Below, piece by piece: positions 8,717-16,798 of a DNA stretch of 64,000 nt (position 1 is its first letter; the number at the start of each line of letters is the position of its first letter). Both the position numbers and the translations under genes were made by a program. The notes under the pieces are model-generated. The model was not told where the DNA came from, ran no database searches, and saw only the letters and a list, made by a program, of their open reading frames with translations. The DNA is taken from the NCBI RefSeq assembly GCF_010731635.1, contig NZ_AP022583.1, positions 4,216,001-4,280,000 of the forward strand, read 5' to 3'. Origin of the DNA: Mycobacterium noviomagense. GTDB lineage: Bacteria; Actinomycetota; Actinomycetes; Mycobacteriales; Mycobacteriaceae.

Positions 8717-8917
8717 ACGGGGTGAGGCGACCTGGCGACTCGGCCAGGGGCGGCACCCCTCTCGTCTGAGCTTTGGCACTGCAAGGCGTATCCGGAAGAT
8801 CCGGAAGCCACTTGGGCTCAACCCTTAAGCCGGGAGGAGCTGTCCTGACCCTGGGCGTCTCTCGACGTTCGGGGTCAGTGGCCTGTATCCCTGCAGACGC
8901 CTCACCTAGCGAGGTGC
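8717..8917 (-). promoter_or_regulatory. M-box (ykoK) Mg2+ riboswitch, leftward copy
   Basis: Read on the minus strand, 8917 to about 8757 carries the M-box landmarks in order: CTAGGTGAGGC, GTCGAGAGACGCC, GGGTCAGGACAG, then CAGTGCCAAAGCTC and a closing CGAGAGG. A GGGGTG...CCTGG...CCAGG...CACCCC hairpin follows (about 8760-8717) as the expression platform. It differs from the rightward copy by one base in roughly 165. M-boxes turn expression on when Mg2+ is low. This copy should control orphan 1, orphan 2, the NRAMP-like gene and the K+ channel. Confidence 0.93.
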
Positions 8918-8927
8918 TTGCCCCTAC

Positions 8928-8957
8928 ATGCTGGCACTCACACCTGGTGCCCGTCAA
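8928..8957 (-). promoter_or_regulatory. Candidate promoter for leftward M-box transcript
   Basis: TTGACG (8957-8952), an 18-base spacer, and CAGCAT (8933-8928), one mismatch from the mycobacterial TANNNT -10. A start near 8921 would place the M-box at the very 5' end of the RNA. The rightward promoter has the same layout, which strengthens both. Confidence 0.55.
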
Positions 8958-9305
8958 ACATTTGGCAAAATTCGCTCCGCCGAACTCCATGGCGCCACGG
9001 CCGAGGCGTTAATAAAACACGCAGCCGCGACATCAGACTCTGTCAACATCTTGGGTGTGGTTGCGCCGGCGCGCTTTTGGAGCGGCCCAGATGTGCTGCA
9101 GTGGCCAGACTGCCTAGCTGCGTACGTTCCTGACGAAGGCCGATCAGCCCCGATTTGTTCACGCCCGCGATGACGCGGGCCTCGGAACGCCGATGCCCGA
9201 AGCCGGCAAGCCAGCCAGTCAGCTGCGCCTGACTCGCACGAATGCCGGCACCTCGAGACCGGCGCGCGCCGTTGGTGACATATCGCACTAGGTCACGGTG
9301 TTGGG

Positions 9306-9334
9306 TTGACGGACGGCCTTCCGGGTGCCACGAT
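9306..9334 (+). promoter_or_regulatory. Candidate promoter for rightward M-box transcript
   Basis: TTGACG (9306-9311), a 17-base spacer, and CACGAT (9329-9334). It predicts a start near 9341, a few bases before the M-box. Architecture matches the leftward promoter. Confidence 0.55.
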
Positions 9335-9345
9335 TGCCCATGCAT

Positions 9346-9545
9346 GCACCTCGCTAGGTGAGGCGTCTGCAGGGACACAGGCCACTGACCCCGAACGTCG
9401 AGAGACGCCCAGGGTCAGGACAGCTCCTCCCGGCTTAAGGGTTGAGCCCAAGTGGCTTCCGGATCTTCCGGATACGCCTTGCAGTGCCAAAGCTCAGACG
9501 AGAGGGGTGCCGCTCCTGGCGGAATCACCAGGCTGCCTCACCCCG
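9346..9545 (+). promoter_or_regulatory. M-box (ykoK) Mg2+ riboswitch, rightward copy
   Basis: Same landmarks as the leftward copy: CTAGGTGAGGC at 9354, GTCGAGAGACGCC near 9398, CAGTGCCAAAGCTC near 9482, and a closing CGAGAGG. The GC-rich hairpin at about 9504-9544 has no U-tract, as is usual for mycobacteria. In M. tuberculosis an M-box precedes the PE20-PPE31 operon (Rv1806 on), which matches the genes here. It should derepress PE-PPE-PPE-esxM-esxN at low Mg2+. Confidence 0.94.
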
Positions 9546-9601
9546 ATGTGCGACATGGTGGCACTCCCATGTGCCCTTGGCCCTGAGGAGGTGAGAGCGG
9601 A

Positions 9602-9682
9602 ATGAGTCGCGGTGATAGTCCGTATCCGAGTTCGGTGACCGTTTCGTTCGGATCCGACCCCGGCATCAATCCCGTCGCCTGA
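9602..9682 (+). CDS. 26-codon leader ORF, copy C
   Basis: ATG 9602, TGA 9680-9682, with GAGGAGGTGAG upstream giving AGGAGG ten bases before the start. The peptide begins M-S-R-G-D-S-P-Y-P-S-S and ends G-I-N-P-V-A; length and register equal copies A and B, with D-S-P-Y and G-I-x-P conserved. It lies between the rightward M-box and the PE gene, 126 bases before the PE start. Most likely a regulatory leader peptide. Confidence 0.78.
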   Translation: MSRGDSPYPSSVTVSFGSDPGINPVA

Positions 9683-9808
9683 ATCGGCTTGCGCCGCTTC
9701 ACTTAACGCGCATTCCCACCCGTTGGTGCGTATGCGTGATTTGGCGTGCTCTGACACGACTACATGCCCCTCCCGGGGTTCCCTATTGCTTGCTTGAGGA
9801 GAAGTGTC

Positions 9809-10105
9809 ATGTCTTTTGTCACTACACAGCCGGATATGTTGGCCGCGGCAGCGAGCCAATTACAGGGACTTGGCTCGGCATTGGCCGCCCAGAACGCGGC
9901 GGTAGCAGCGCCGACGACCGGCGTGGTGCCCGCTGCTGCCGACGAGGTATCCGCCCTGACTGCAGCACAATTCGCGGCACACGGGCAGCTGTACCAGGCC
10001 GTCAGCGCCCAAGCCACGGCAATCCACGAGATGTTCGTGACGATCTTGGGGACCAGCGCCGGATCGTACGCGGCCACTGAGGCGGCGAACGCCACGGTCT
10101 TGTGA
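9809..10105 (+). CDS. PE family protein (PE20-like), PE domain only
   Basis: 98 aa, consisting only of the PE domain: helix-turn-helix with P-E-like N-terminus (M-S-F-V-T-T-Q-P-D) and the C-terminal type VII secretion signal Y-x-x-x-E at Y87-E91. PE proteins pair with PPE proteins and leave the cell through ESX-5. The start ATG 9809 has GAGGAGAA upstream; an upstream in-frame start at 9764 would lack a ribosome site. First gene after the rightward M-box and leader ORF. By position it matches Rv1806 (PE20), whose PE20/PPE31 pair is implicated in Mg2+ passage across the outer membrane. Confidence 0.93.
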   Translation: MSFVTTQPDMLAAAASQLQGLGSALAAQNAAVAAPTTGVVPAAADEVSALTAAQFAAHGQLYQAVSAQATAIHEMFVTILGTSAGSYAATEAANATVL

Positions 10106-10126
10106 GCGCTCGGAGGTTTAACCGCA

Positions 10127-11341
10127 ATGGATTTCGCAGCTTTGCCGCCGGAGATCAATTCGGCCAGAATGTATGCCGGTCCCGGAGCGGGCCCGATGCT
10201 GGCCGCCGCTGCTGCCTGGAACCAGCTAGCTGCCGAAATGCGCACGACAGCAGTCTCTTACGACTCGGTTATCTCTGGGCTGACTAGCGGGAGCTGGTTG
10301 GGTCCGGCATCCACGTCTATGACAGCCGCGGCCGCACCGTATGTGGCATGGATGAATACCACCGCCACGCAGGCTGAGCAGACGGCCGCCCAGGCCCAAG
10401 CGGCCGCCGCGGCCTACCAGGCCGCGTTTGCGATGACGGTGCCGCCACCGGTGATCGCAGCCAACCGTGCGCAGTTGGCGGCGCTGGTGGCAACAAACTT
10501 CCTGGGGCAGAACACCCCGGCGATTGCGGCCACCGAAGCGCACTACGCGGAGATGTGGGCTCAGGATGCGGCCGCCATGTACGGCTATGCCGCCAACTCG
10601 GCGGTCGCGACGCAGCTGGCCCCGTTCAACGTGCCGCCGCAGACGACCACCGCGAACGCGCTGGCCAGCCAGGCCGCCGCGGTCAGTCAGGCCACCGGGA
10701 CCTCGGCGGCCACCAGCAGCACGTCCGCTGTCGGTAAAGCATCGACGGCTTCGGGGCTGACCTCCCTGCTGGGAGGCGCCACATCGTCGACGGACTCCAC
10801 AGGCTCGTCCGGGCTGGCGGGTCTCCTGAACGGGTCGAACAACTCGGCGCTGGGAACCTTCCTGAACTCCAACTTCTTCAGCACTGCCGTAGTCAACGGA
10901 TCCCTTGCGGGCGGGCCGTTCAACCCGCAGTTCCTGCTGCAGACGTTGCAGGGGTTCAGCTTCCTGAACGCCGCCAAGGATGCCGCCAACGGCGGATGGC
11001 TACCGGGGTTGGCAGACCTGTTCGATCCGGCGGCGGCCGGCCTGACGCCGGCTGGCGTGCCAGGCCTGGGTGGGGCCGGGTCGGCGGTGTCGGCCGGGCT
11101 GGGCAAGGCGGCCTCCGTGGGTGGTCTGTCGGTGCCACCGAGCTGGGCCTCGGCCGCCCCCACCAGCCCGATCGCCTCCGCGCTGGGCGGCACCCCGCTG
11201 GCTGCTCCGCCCGGCGCTCCGGTCGGTGGGCCGGGCGGCTTTGCTTCGCCGATGGGGATGACCGGCGGGCTAAGGCGCGCGATCCCGAAATACGGCTTCC
11301 GGCTTCCTCCTGTGATGGCACGTCCGCCGGCCGCCGGATAA
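10127..11341 (+). CDS. PPE protein, SVP subfamily (PPE31-like)
   Basis: 404 aa. The N-terminal PPE domain (about 1-180) has L-P-P-E at residues 6-9 and the W-x-G secretion motif at W57. A Ser/Gly/Ala-rich middle follows, and the L-S-V-P-P-S-W motif of the PPE-SVP subfamily sits in the C-terminal third. It starts 21 bases after the PE gene and is the likely partner of that PE. Predicted ESX-5 substrate located in or on the outer membrane. Confidence 0.93.
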   Translation: MDFAALPPEINSARMYAGPGAGPMLAAAAAWNQLAAEMRTTAVSYDSVISGLTSGSWLGPASTSMTAAAAPYVAWMNTTATQAEQTAAQAQAAAAAYQAAFAMTVPPPVIAANRAQLAALVATNFLGQNTPAIAATEAHYAEMWAQDAAAMYGYAANSAVATQLAPFNVPPQTTTANALASQAAAVSQATGTSAATSSTSAVGKASTASGLTSLLGGATSSTDSTGSSGLAGLLNGSNNSALGTFLNSNFFSTAVVNGSLAGGPFNPQFLLQTLQGFSFLNAAKDAANGGWLPGLADLFDPAAAGLTPAGVPGLGGAGSAVSAGLGKAASVGGLSVPPSWASAAPTSPIASALGGTPLAAPPGAPVGGPGGFASPMGMTGGLRRAIPKYGFRLPPVMARPPAAG

Positions 11342-11362
11342 CGGACTGATGGGAAGAGTGTC

Positions 11363-12616
11363 ATGATCGACTTTGCACTGTTGCCGCCGGAAATCAACTC
11401 GGCGAGAATGTATTCCGGTCCGGGAGCGGTCCCCATGCTGGCCGCCGCTGCTGCCTGGAATCAGCTGGCGGCTGAAATGCAATCGACTGCAGCGTCTTAC
11501 AGCTCCGTGATCTCGGGGCTGACCAGCGGGAACTGGCTGGGTCCGGCGTCCACGTCGATGGCAGCCGCGGCTGCGCCCTATGTGGGGTGGATGAACACCA
11601 CCGCCGTGCGGGCCGAGCAGACAGCCGCCCAGGCCCAAGCGGCCGCCGGGGCATACCAGGCCGCGTACGCGATGACGGTGCCGCCGCCGGCGATTGCGGC
11701 CAACCGTGCCCAGCTGACATCGCTGGTGGCGACCAATTACTTAGGCCAGAACACGCCGGCAATCGCAGCTACCGAGGCGGAGTACGGCGAGATGTGGGCC
11801 CAGGACGTCGCCGCGATGTACGGCTACGCCGCCAACTCGGCGGCCGCCGCCCAGCTGACCCCGTTCACCGCGCCGCAGCCGACCACCACCGCGAGCGCGG
11901 TGGTGAACCAAACCGCTGCCGTCAGCCAGGCCACGGGTACCTCGGCGGCGACGACCGCAACCGCCACCACCGCCACTTCGGCCGCCCCCAACGCATCCAG
12001 TGCGTCCGGGTTGGGCGACTTCCTTGGGATCACGGCACCGGGATCCAACCAGTCGACGACGGGACTCGCCGGACTGCTGAACACCCTCGACGGGTCCAAC
12101 GGGTCGTTGATCGGTGCCTTCCTCAACAACGCGTCAGTGGTGAACCTCAGCAATGCCTTCACCACCAACGGAATTCTGAACCCGACATCGTTCATCGACT
12201 CGGTGACGGGATTCAGCTACCTGTTTCCCTCGATGGCTGCGGCCGATGCGGGCGCGGTGGAAGATTTCGCGGCCGGACTCGGTCTCGGCCCGGCGGCCGG
12301 CGCGCTCGGGTCAGCAGCGGGCCTGCCAGGACTGGGCGCGGTGTCGGCCGAAATGGGCCAGGCCGCATCGCTGGGCGCCTTGTCGGTACCGCACGGTTGG
12401 GCTTCGGCCGCTCCGGCATTCAGCCAAGCGCTGTCGCGCACCAGCGGGCTGAGTGCCGCTCTGGGCGCCACCCCGCTGGTATCGCCCAACGCGCCAGTAG
12501 GCATGCCCGGGATGCCATTGGGCGGGATCGCGGGCATGGCCAGCCATGAAGGCGACGAACTGCCCCTGTACGGTTTTCGCCCCATCGTGATGGCCCGCCC
12601 GCCGGCGGCCGGTTAG
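11363..12616 (+). CDS. PPE protein, SVP subfamily (PPE32/33-like)
   Basis: 417 aa with the same plan as the preceding PPE gene: L-P-P-E near the start, W-L-G around residue 58, and L-S-V-P-H-G-W in the C-terminal part. The first 180 residues are clearly paralogous to 10127-11341, so this is a tandem duplicate. It starts 21 bases after that gene, in the same M-box-controlled transcript. Confidence 0.92.
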   Translation: MIDFALLPPEINSARMYSGPGAVPMLAAAAAWNQLAAEMQSTAASYSSVISGLTSGNWLGPASTSMAAAAAPYVGWMNTTAVRAEQTAAQAQAAAGAYQAAYAMTVPPPAIAANRAQLTSLVATNYLGQNTPAIAATEAEYGEMWAQDVAAMYGYAANSAAAAQLTPFTAPQPTTTASAVVNQTAAVSQATGTSAATTATATTATSAAPNASSASGLGDFLGITAPGSNQSTTGLAGLLNTLDGSNGSLIGAFLNNASVVNLSNAFTTNGILNPTSFIDSVTGFSYLFPSMAAADAGAVEDFAAGLGLGPAAGALGSAAGLPGLGAVSAEMGQAASLGALSVPHGWASAAPAFSQALSRTSGLSAALGATPLVSPNAPVGMPGMPLGGIAGMASHEGDELPLYGFRPIVMARPPAAG

Positions 12617-12689
12617 GAGGGCAGACGCTTTTGCACCACAACATGTTTCGTTCGGATGGATTACTTCGAGAAGTTAAGGAGACACACCG

Positions 12690-12986
12690 ATGACCACCCG
12701 TTTTATGACCGACCCGGACCAGATGCGGGCGATGGCGGGCCGTTTCGACGTGCACGCGCAGACCGTTGAGGACGAGGCCCGCAAGATGTGGGCGTCGTCG
12801 GTCAACATCGCCGGTGCCAGCTGGAGTGGTACTGCACAGGCCACCTCCTACGACACCATGGGCCAGATGAACCAGGCCTTCCGCAACATCGTCAACATGC
12901 TGCACGGCGTGCGTGACGGGCTGATCCGCGACGCGAACAACTACGAACAGCAAGAGCAGGCGTCCCAGAACATCCTGCGCAGCTAG
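12690..12986 (+). CDS. WXG100 protein, EsxM-like, copy 1
   Basis: 98 aa helical hairpin; W-S-G at the turn and a C-terminal Y-x-x-x-E secretion signal (Y-E-Q-Q-E). It is the CFP-10-like partner of the following EsxN-like protein; ESX-5 paralogues of this pair in M. tuberculosis are esxI/J/K/M/O/P/W with their esxL/N/V partners. ATG 12690 has AAGGAG upstream. The protein is identical to copy 2 (28329-28625) except at residue 2. Confidence 0.93.
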   Translation: MTTRFMTDPDQMRAMAGRFDVHAQTVEDEARKMWASSVNIAGASWSGTAQATSYDTMGQMNQAFRNIVNMLHGVRDGLIRDANNYEQQEQASQNILRS

Positions 12987-13013
12987 CAACGAAAACTGTT
13001 AGGAGACAACGAC

Positions 13014-13298
13014 ATGACGATCAACTATCAATTCGGTGACGTCGACGCCCACGGTGCGACGATTCAGGCGCAGGCTGCGTCGTTGGAGGCCGAGCACCAG
13101 GCGATCATCCGCGACGTGCTGGCCGCCGGTGACTTCTGGGGTGGCGCCGGGTCGACGGCGTGCCAACAGTTCATCACCGAGTTGGGCCGCAACTTCCAGG
13201 TGATCTACGAGCAGGCCAACGCCCACGGCCAAAAGGTGCGAACGGCCAGCAGCAATATGTGCAGCACCGACAGCGCCGTCGGCTCCAGTTGGGCCTGA
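13014..13298 (+). CDS. WXG100 protein, EsxN-like (Mtb9.9 family), copy 1
   Basis: 94 aa, starting M-T-I-N-Y-Q-F-G-D-V-D, with W-G-G at the hairpin turn. ESAT-6-like partner of the upstream EsxM-like protein; the pair should be secreted by ESX-5 as a heterodimer. Start ATG 13014 with TTAGGAGA upstream. It differs from copy 2 (28653-28937) at seven residues. A strong hairpin follows at 13323-13346. Confidence 0.93.
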   Translation: MTINYQFGDVDAHGATIQAQAASLEAEHQAIIRDVLAAGDFWGGAGSTACQQFITELGRNFQVIYEQANAHGQKVRTASSNMCSTDSAVGSSWA

Positions 13299-13322
13299 TC
13301 TGGTCACCGAGCTCAAATGCCC

Positions 13323-13346
13323 GGGGCGGCAACACGATGCCGCCCC
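13323..13346 (+). terminator. Hairpin terminator after esxN copy 1
   Basis: Perfect nine-base stem GGGGCGGCA (13323-13331) with TGCCGCCCC (13338-13346) around a six-base loop. No U-tract, which is common for mycobacterial terminators. It probably ends the M-box/PE/PPE/esx transcript before the MgtE-N gene. Confidence 0.75.
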
Positions 13347-13393
13347 GTCGCCCAACAACCATTAACGCCCCTTGGCGTCGAGAAGGGATACCC

Positions 13394-14740
13394 ATGAGCA
13401 TGTCAGTCGTCGAGCCCCGCGATGTCGGTGCCGGTCGTTTTGTGATCCATCTATCTGCGCTGTTGCGCGCCCCTGTGGTGACACCATCCGGCGAGGCGAT
13501 TGGCCGGGTTGACGACATCATCGTGCGGCTGGGCGGTACGGACACCTATCCACTGGTGACCGGCATCGTCGCGGCAGTCGGCGGTCGGCGGGTGTTCGTC
13601 GGCACGGGGTCGGTTCAGCGGTTCGAGTTGGATCGGGTAACGCTGGGCCAGAACACGATCGACCTCCGACACTTCGAACGCCGGCCCGGTGAGGTGTTGT
13701 TGCGTGCCGACGTGCTCGGGTATCGGTTGATCGACGTGGCCGCGGGCGAGCTGGTGCGCGCCTACGACGTCGAGCTCGAGGACAGCGGAGAAGGGTGGGT
13801 GCTTGCGCGGCTCGACACTCGGCGTCCGCCCAGGCTGTTCGGACTGCTGAAAACCCCCGGCGGTCACGCCGCCCGGGACTGGAAGGCATTCGAGCCCTTG
13901 ATCGGACATAGCCGGTCGATTGCCGTGCGCCGCGTTTCGGGGCGGATGGGGGCGCTGAAGCCGGCGCAGATCGCTGACCTGCTCGAAGAGGCGGATCGCG
14001 CTGAGGGCGGAGAAATCCTTGACCGCGTGCGCAGTGACCTCGAGCTCGCAGCAGACGTTTTCGAAGAACTCGAACCGGAGAAAGCCAGTCGGCTGCTCGA
14101 TGACATGCCCGACGGGGAAGTCGCCGCCTTGCTCAGCCGGATGCGTGCCGACGACGCCGCCGACGCGATCATGGACCTGCGCCAGTCGCGGCGCCGTCGG
14201 GTTCTCGACTTGATGCCTGGACCGCACCGTACGAAGGTGATCACCCTTCTCGGGTTCAATCCTGGCAGCGCGGGTGGATTGATGAACGTCGACATCGCCT
14301 CGTGTGGAACGGGGGCAACTGCGGGGGAGGCACTCGCTGTCATCGGCACCGCACAGGCCTTGCAGCCGGAGGCGCTCTTGCAGATGCACGTTCTCAACGA
14401 GCGCGAGCAGCTGGTCGGGGTGGTATCGGTGATCGCGCTTTTGCAGGCGCATCCCGCGGACATGGTTGCCACGCTGATGGATTCGGATCCGACCAGGGTT
14501 ACTCCCGACGCCGATCTGATCGACGTCGCTGTGCTGATGGCCGACTACGACCTGCACACCATCCCGGTCGTCGATGACGAGGATCGGGTGCTGGGCGTTG
14601 TCACGGTCGACGACGTGCTGAAAGCAACTATTCCCGACGACTGGCGCCGGCGAGAACCCGGCCCACGTCCGGTCCGTGAACAACCTGCTGTCACAGACGA
14701 TTCCATCTCGATCGGCGGCGACGGGGGTGACTGGCGATGA
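13394..14740 (+). CDS. Soluble PRC-barrel / MgtE N-domain / CBS-pair protein
   Basis: 448 aa with no transmembrane segment. PRC-barrel-like beta segments fill about residues 15-165. An MgtE intracellular N-domain (about 185-299; L-E-P-E-K-A-S-R-L-L-D-D-M-P-D) and two CBS motifs (about 300-435) follow. In MgtE channels the N and CBS domains bind Mg2+ and gate the pore; here the pore is absent. Its stop overlaps the ATG of the NRAMP-like transporter (ATGA at 14737-14740), so the two are translationally coupled, suggesting a Mg2+-sensing regulatory subunit (inference). ATG 13394 follows AGAAGGGA; upstream in-frame starts would run back into esxN. Confidence 0.88.
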   Translation: MSMSVVEPRDVGAGRFVIHLSALLRAPVVTPSGEAIGRVDDIIVRLGGTDTYPLVTGIVAAVGGRRVFVGTGSVQRFELDRVTLGQNTIDLRHFERRPGEVLLRADVLGYRLIDVAAGELVRAYDVELEDSGEGWVLARLDTRRPPRLFGLLKTPGGHAARDWKAFEPLIGHSRSIAVRRVSGRMGALKPAQIADLLEEADRAEGGEILDRVRSDLELAADVFEELEPEKASRLLDDMPDGEVAALLSRMRADDAADAIMDLRQSRRRRVLDLMPGPHRTKVITLLGFNPGSAGGLMNVDIASCGTGATAGEALAVIGTAQALQPEALLQMHVLNEREQLVGVVSVIALLQAHPADMVATLMDSDPTRVTPDADLIDVAVLMADYDLHTIPVVDDEDRVLGVVTVDDVLKATIPDDWRRREPGPRPVREQPAVTDDSISIGGDGGDWR

Positions 14741-16401
14741 CCACTCTCGACCGCGCCGCCGACGAGCTGGCAGTCCAGACGCCGCCCACGGCGGTGCTGG
14801 ACAGCGCCCACGTCGGCGACATCGAGGGTGCGCTGGGCCGGATCAGCCTCAGCGACACCGATCGTCCGCGGACCCTCAAGGTGCGCCTGGCTACGATGCT
14901 GGCGATCGTGGGGCCGGGCTTGATCGTCATGGTCGGCGACAACGACGCTGGCGGAGTCGCGACGTACGTGCAGGCTGGACAGAACTACGGCTACAGCCTG
15001 CTGTGGGTGCTGCTGCTGTTGATTCCTGTGCTGATTGTCAACCAGGAGATGGTGGTCCGGCTCGGTGCGGTTACCGGGGTCGGACACGCACGGTTAATCA
15101 ACGAACGGTTCGGCCGCGGGTGGGGCTGGTTCTCCGTCGGCGACCTGTTCATCCTGAACTTTCTGACGCTGGTCACCGAATTCATCGGGATCACGTTGGC
15201 GGCCGACTACATCGGAATTCCCAGATATCTGGTCGTCCCGTTCGCTGCGATCGCGTTGATCGCGATCATGACCACCGGCAGCTTCCGGCGCTGGGAACGC
15301 GCGATGCTCGTGTTCATCGTGATCACATTGCTTCAGATTCCCATGCTGTTGATGTCCCATCCCCACTGGGGGCACGCGGCCAAATCGTTTGTCCTGCCGG
15401 GCGTCAACGGCGGATTCACCTCTGACTCGGTGCTGCTGATCATCGCCATTGTCGGCACCACCGTCGCGCCTTGGCAGCTGTTCTTCCAGCAGTCCAACGT
15501 CGTGGACAAGCGCATCACGCCGCGCTTCATCGGCTACGAGCGGGCCGACACCGTCCTAGGCGCCTTCGTCGTGGTGGTCGGGGCGGCCGCGTTGGTGATG
15601 ACGGGCGACTGGGCCGCCCGCGCCACCCACACCCGTGGGAATTTCGTCGACGCCGGAACGGTCGCGCACCTGCTCGGCCAGCACAACAACATCCTCGGGT
15701 CGGTGTTCGCGATCGTGTTGCTCGACGCCTCGATCATCGGCGCGGCGGCGGTGACCCTGTCCACCAGCTACGCATTCGGGGACGTGTTCGGGCTCAAGCA
15801 CTCGCTGCACCGCGGCTTCGCTGACGCCAAAGCGTTTTACCTGTCCTACACCGGGATAGTGGTGGCAGCGGCTGCGATCGTTTTGATCCCGGGAGCGCCG
15901 CTGGGCCTCATCACCACCGGCGTGCAGGCCTTGGCCGGATTGCTGCTGCCGAGTGCGAGCGTCTTTCTCTTGTTGTTGTGCAACGATCGGCAAGTGTTGG
16001 GGCCGTGGGTTAATCGTGCCTGGCTCAATGTGGTGGCCGGGTTCATTGTCAGTGTGCTGTTGCTGTTGTCCGGGGTGTTGATGGCCACCACAATGTTCCC
16101 CGACCTTGACGTTGTCTCTATCGCCGTCAAGCTCACGGCCGGTATGGCCATATGCGCCGCAGTCACGTTGGGTGTGCTGAGGTGGTCCGGTCGTCGGTGG
16201 CCCAAACCACCCCCGTCCGGCGAGCTATCGCTTGAGTTGGCAACAGCTGAGCGGACCACCTGGCGGATGCCGCCATTGACCTTACTGGAGCCGGTGACAT
16301 GGTCGGTCGGGACTCGATTGGGCATGCTCGCTTTGCGGGGTTATCTCGTGGTCGGGGCAATCTTGTTGGTAATCAAAGCCATTCAACTCGGCAGCGCCTG
16401 A
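14737..16401 (+). CDS. NRAMP-like divalent metal transporter coupled to MgtE-N protein
   Basis: 554 aa. TM1 reads D-A-G-G (residues 70-73) and TM6 reads A-P-W-Q (244-247), the same substitutions as in the gene at 5773-7575. The N-terminal cytosolic stretch carries the shared D-S-A-H-V-G-D-I-E-G-A-L-G-R-I (22-36). Eleven or so hydrophobic helices and a cytosolic loop near residues 495-515 follow. Loss of the TM6 Met suggests a hard-metal substrate such as Mg2+ (inference). It overlaps the upstream sensor-like gene by four bases. Confidence 0.88.
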   Translation: MTTLDRAADELAVQTPPTAVLDSAHVGDIEGALGRISLSDTDRPRTLKVRLATMLAIVGPGLIVMVGDNDAGGVATYVQAGQNYGYSLLWVLLLLIPVLIVNQEMVVRLGAVTGVGHARLINERFGRGWGWFSVGDLFILNFLTLVTEFIGITLAADYIGIPRYLVVPFAAIALIAIMTTGSFRRWERAMLVFIVITLLQIPMLLMSHPHWGHAAKSFVLPGVNGGFTSDSVLLIIAIVGTTVAPWQLFFQQSNVVDKRITPRFIGYERADTVLGAFVVVVGAAALVMTGDWAARATHTRGNFVDAGTVAHLLGQHNNILGSVFAIVLLDASIIGAAAVTLSTSYAFGDVFGLKHSLHRGFADAKAFYLSYTGIVVAAAAIVLIPGAPLGLITTGVQALAGLLLPSASVFLLLLCNDRQVLGPWVNRAWLNVVAGFIVSVLLLLSGVLMATTMFPDLDVVSIAVKLTAGMAICAAVTLGVLRWSGRRWPKPPPSGELSLELATAERTTWRMPPLTLLEPVTWSVGTRLGMLALRGYLVVGAILLVIKAIQLGSA

Positions 16402-16449
16402 CCTGGGCCGCTGCAGACGACTGGATACAACTAGGAAGGGAGAAGGATC

Positions 16450-16653
16450 GTGTTCATCATCAGGCTCCTCAACGGAGACGAAGTCCGCGCAACCGACGGA
16501 GCGCAACTCACGATCAACCACGACACCGGCGTGGTCAGCGTTTGCCGTGTCGAGGGATTCGAGGAAGTCACGACGCACTACTCGCCGTCAGCCTGGGAAA
16601 TGGTCACGCACCGGGTCAGAGTCAGGCCGCCCGCTATCTCCGTGGCGCGGTAA
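16450..16653 (+). CDS. Small hypothetical protein after NRAMP-like gene
   Basis: 67 aa, starting at GTG 16450 (V-F-I-I-R-L-L-N-G-D-E-V-R-A) with GGGAGAAGGA upstream. Mostly beta-strand-like; no cysteine or metal-ligand cluster and no membrane segment. It follows the NRAMP-like gene by 48 bases, so probably belongs to the same unit. No family recognised. Confidence 0.6.
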   Translation: MFIIRLLNGDEVRATDGAQLTINHDTGVVSVCRVEGFEEVTTHYSPSAWEMVTHRVRVRPPAISVAR

Positions 16654-16798
16654 CGGCCGCTAACCAGTTGCCTCCTGCCAGGCGACGGTGGCGCTCGCCC
16701 GCGTTCGAGCGAGATTGCATGTGTGGCGTCACCGTACGCGATCGGCATGCGCTTCATAGTCATTCAGCGACCTGTAGAGATGGGACAAAGGAAGTTCT

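Larger units (their letters stand above)
8703..9545. repeat. Long inverted repeat made by the two M-box leaders
   Basis: Arms about 8717-8917 and 9346-9545 are near-identical inverted copies, with a central spacer of about 430 bases holding the divergent promoters. The aptamer parts differ at one position (T against C near 8888/9371); the hairpin loops differ more while their stems are kept. The spacer has no convincing gene. Confidence 0.9.

Noticed and set aside
9306..9605. Open frame of 99 codons running through the rightward M-box, and its mirror at 8670-8990 on the minus strand
   Set aside because: It exists because the conserved RNA has no stop in that frame. It has no ribosome site, and the base conservation matches RNA structure rather than codons.
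9546..9605. 19-codon ORF ending in ATGA overlap with leader ORF C
   Set aside because: The overlap is attractive, but there is no ribosome site and the leftward leader has a different frame at this place, so it is not conserved.
16654..16798. Possible c-di-AMP riboswitch before the KimA-like gene
   Set aside because: Bacillus kimA has one, so I looked, but the 145 bases here lack its conserved segments and are too short.
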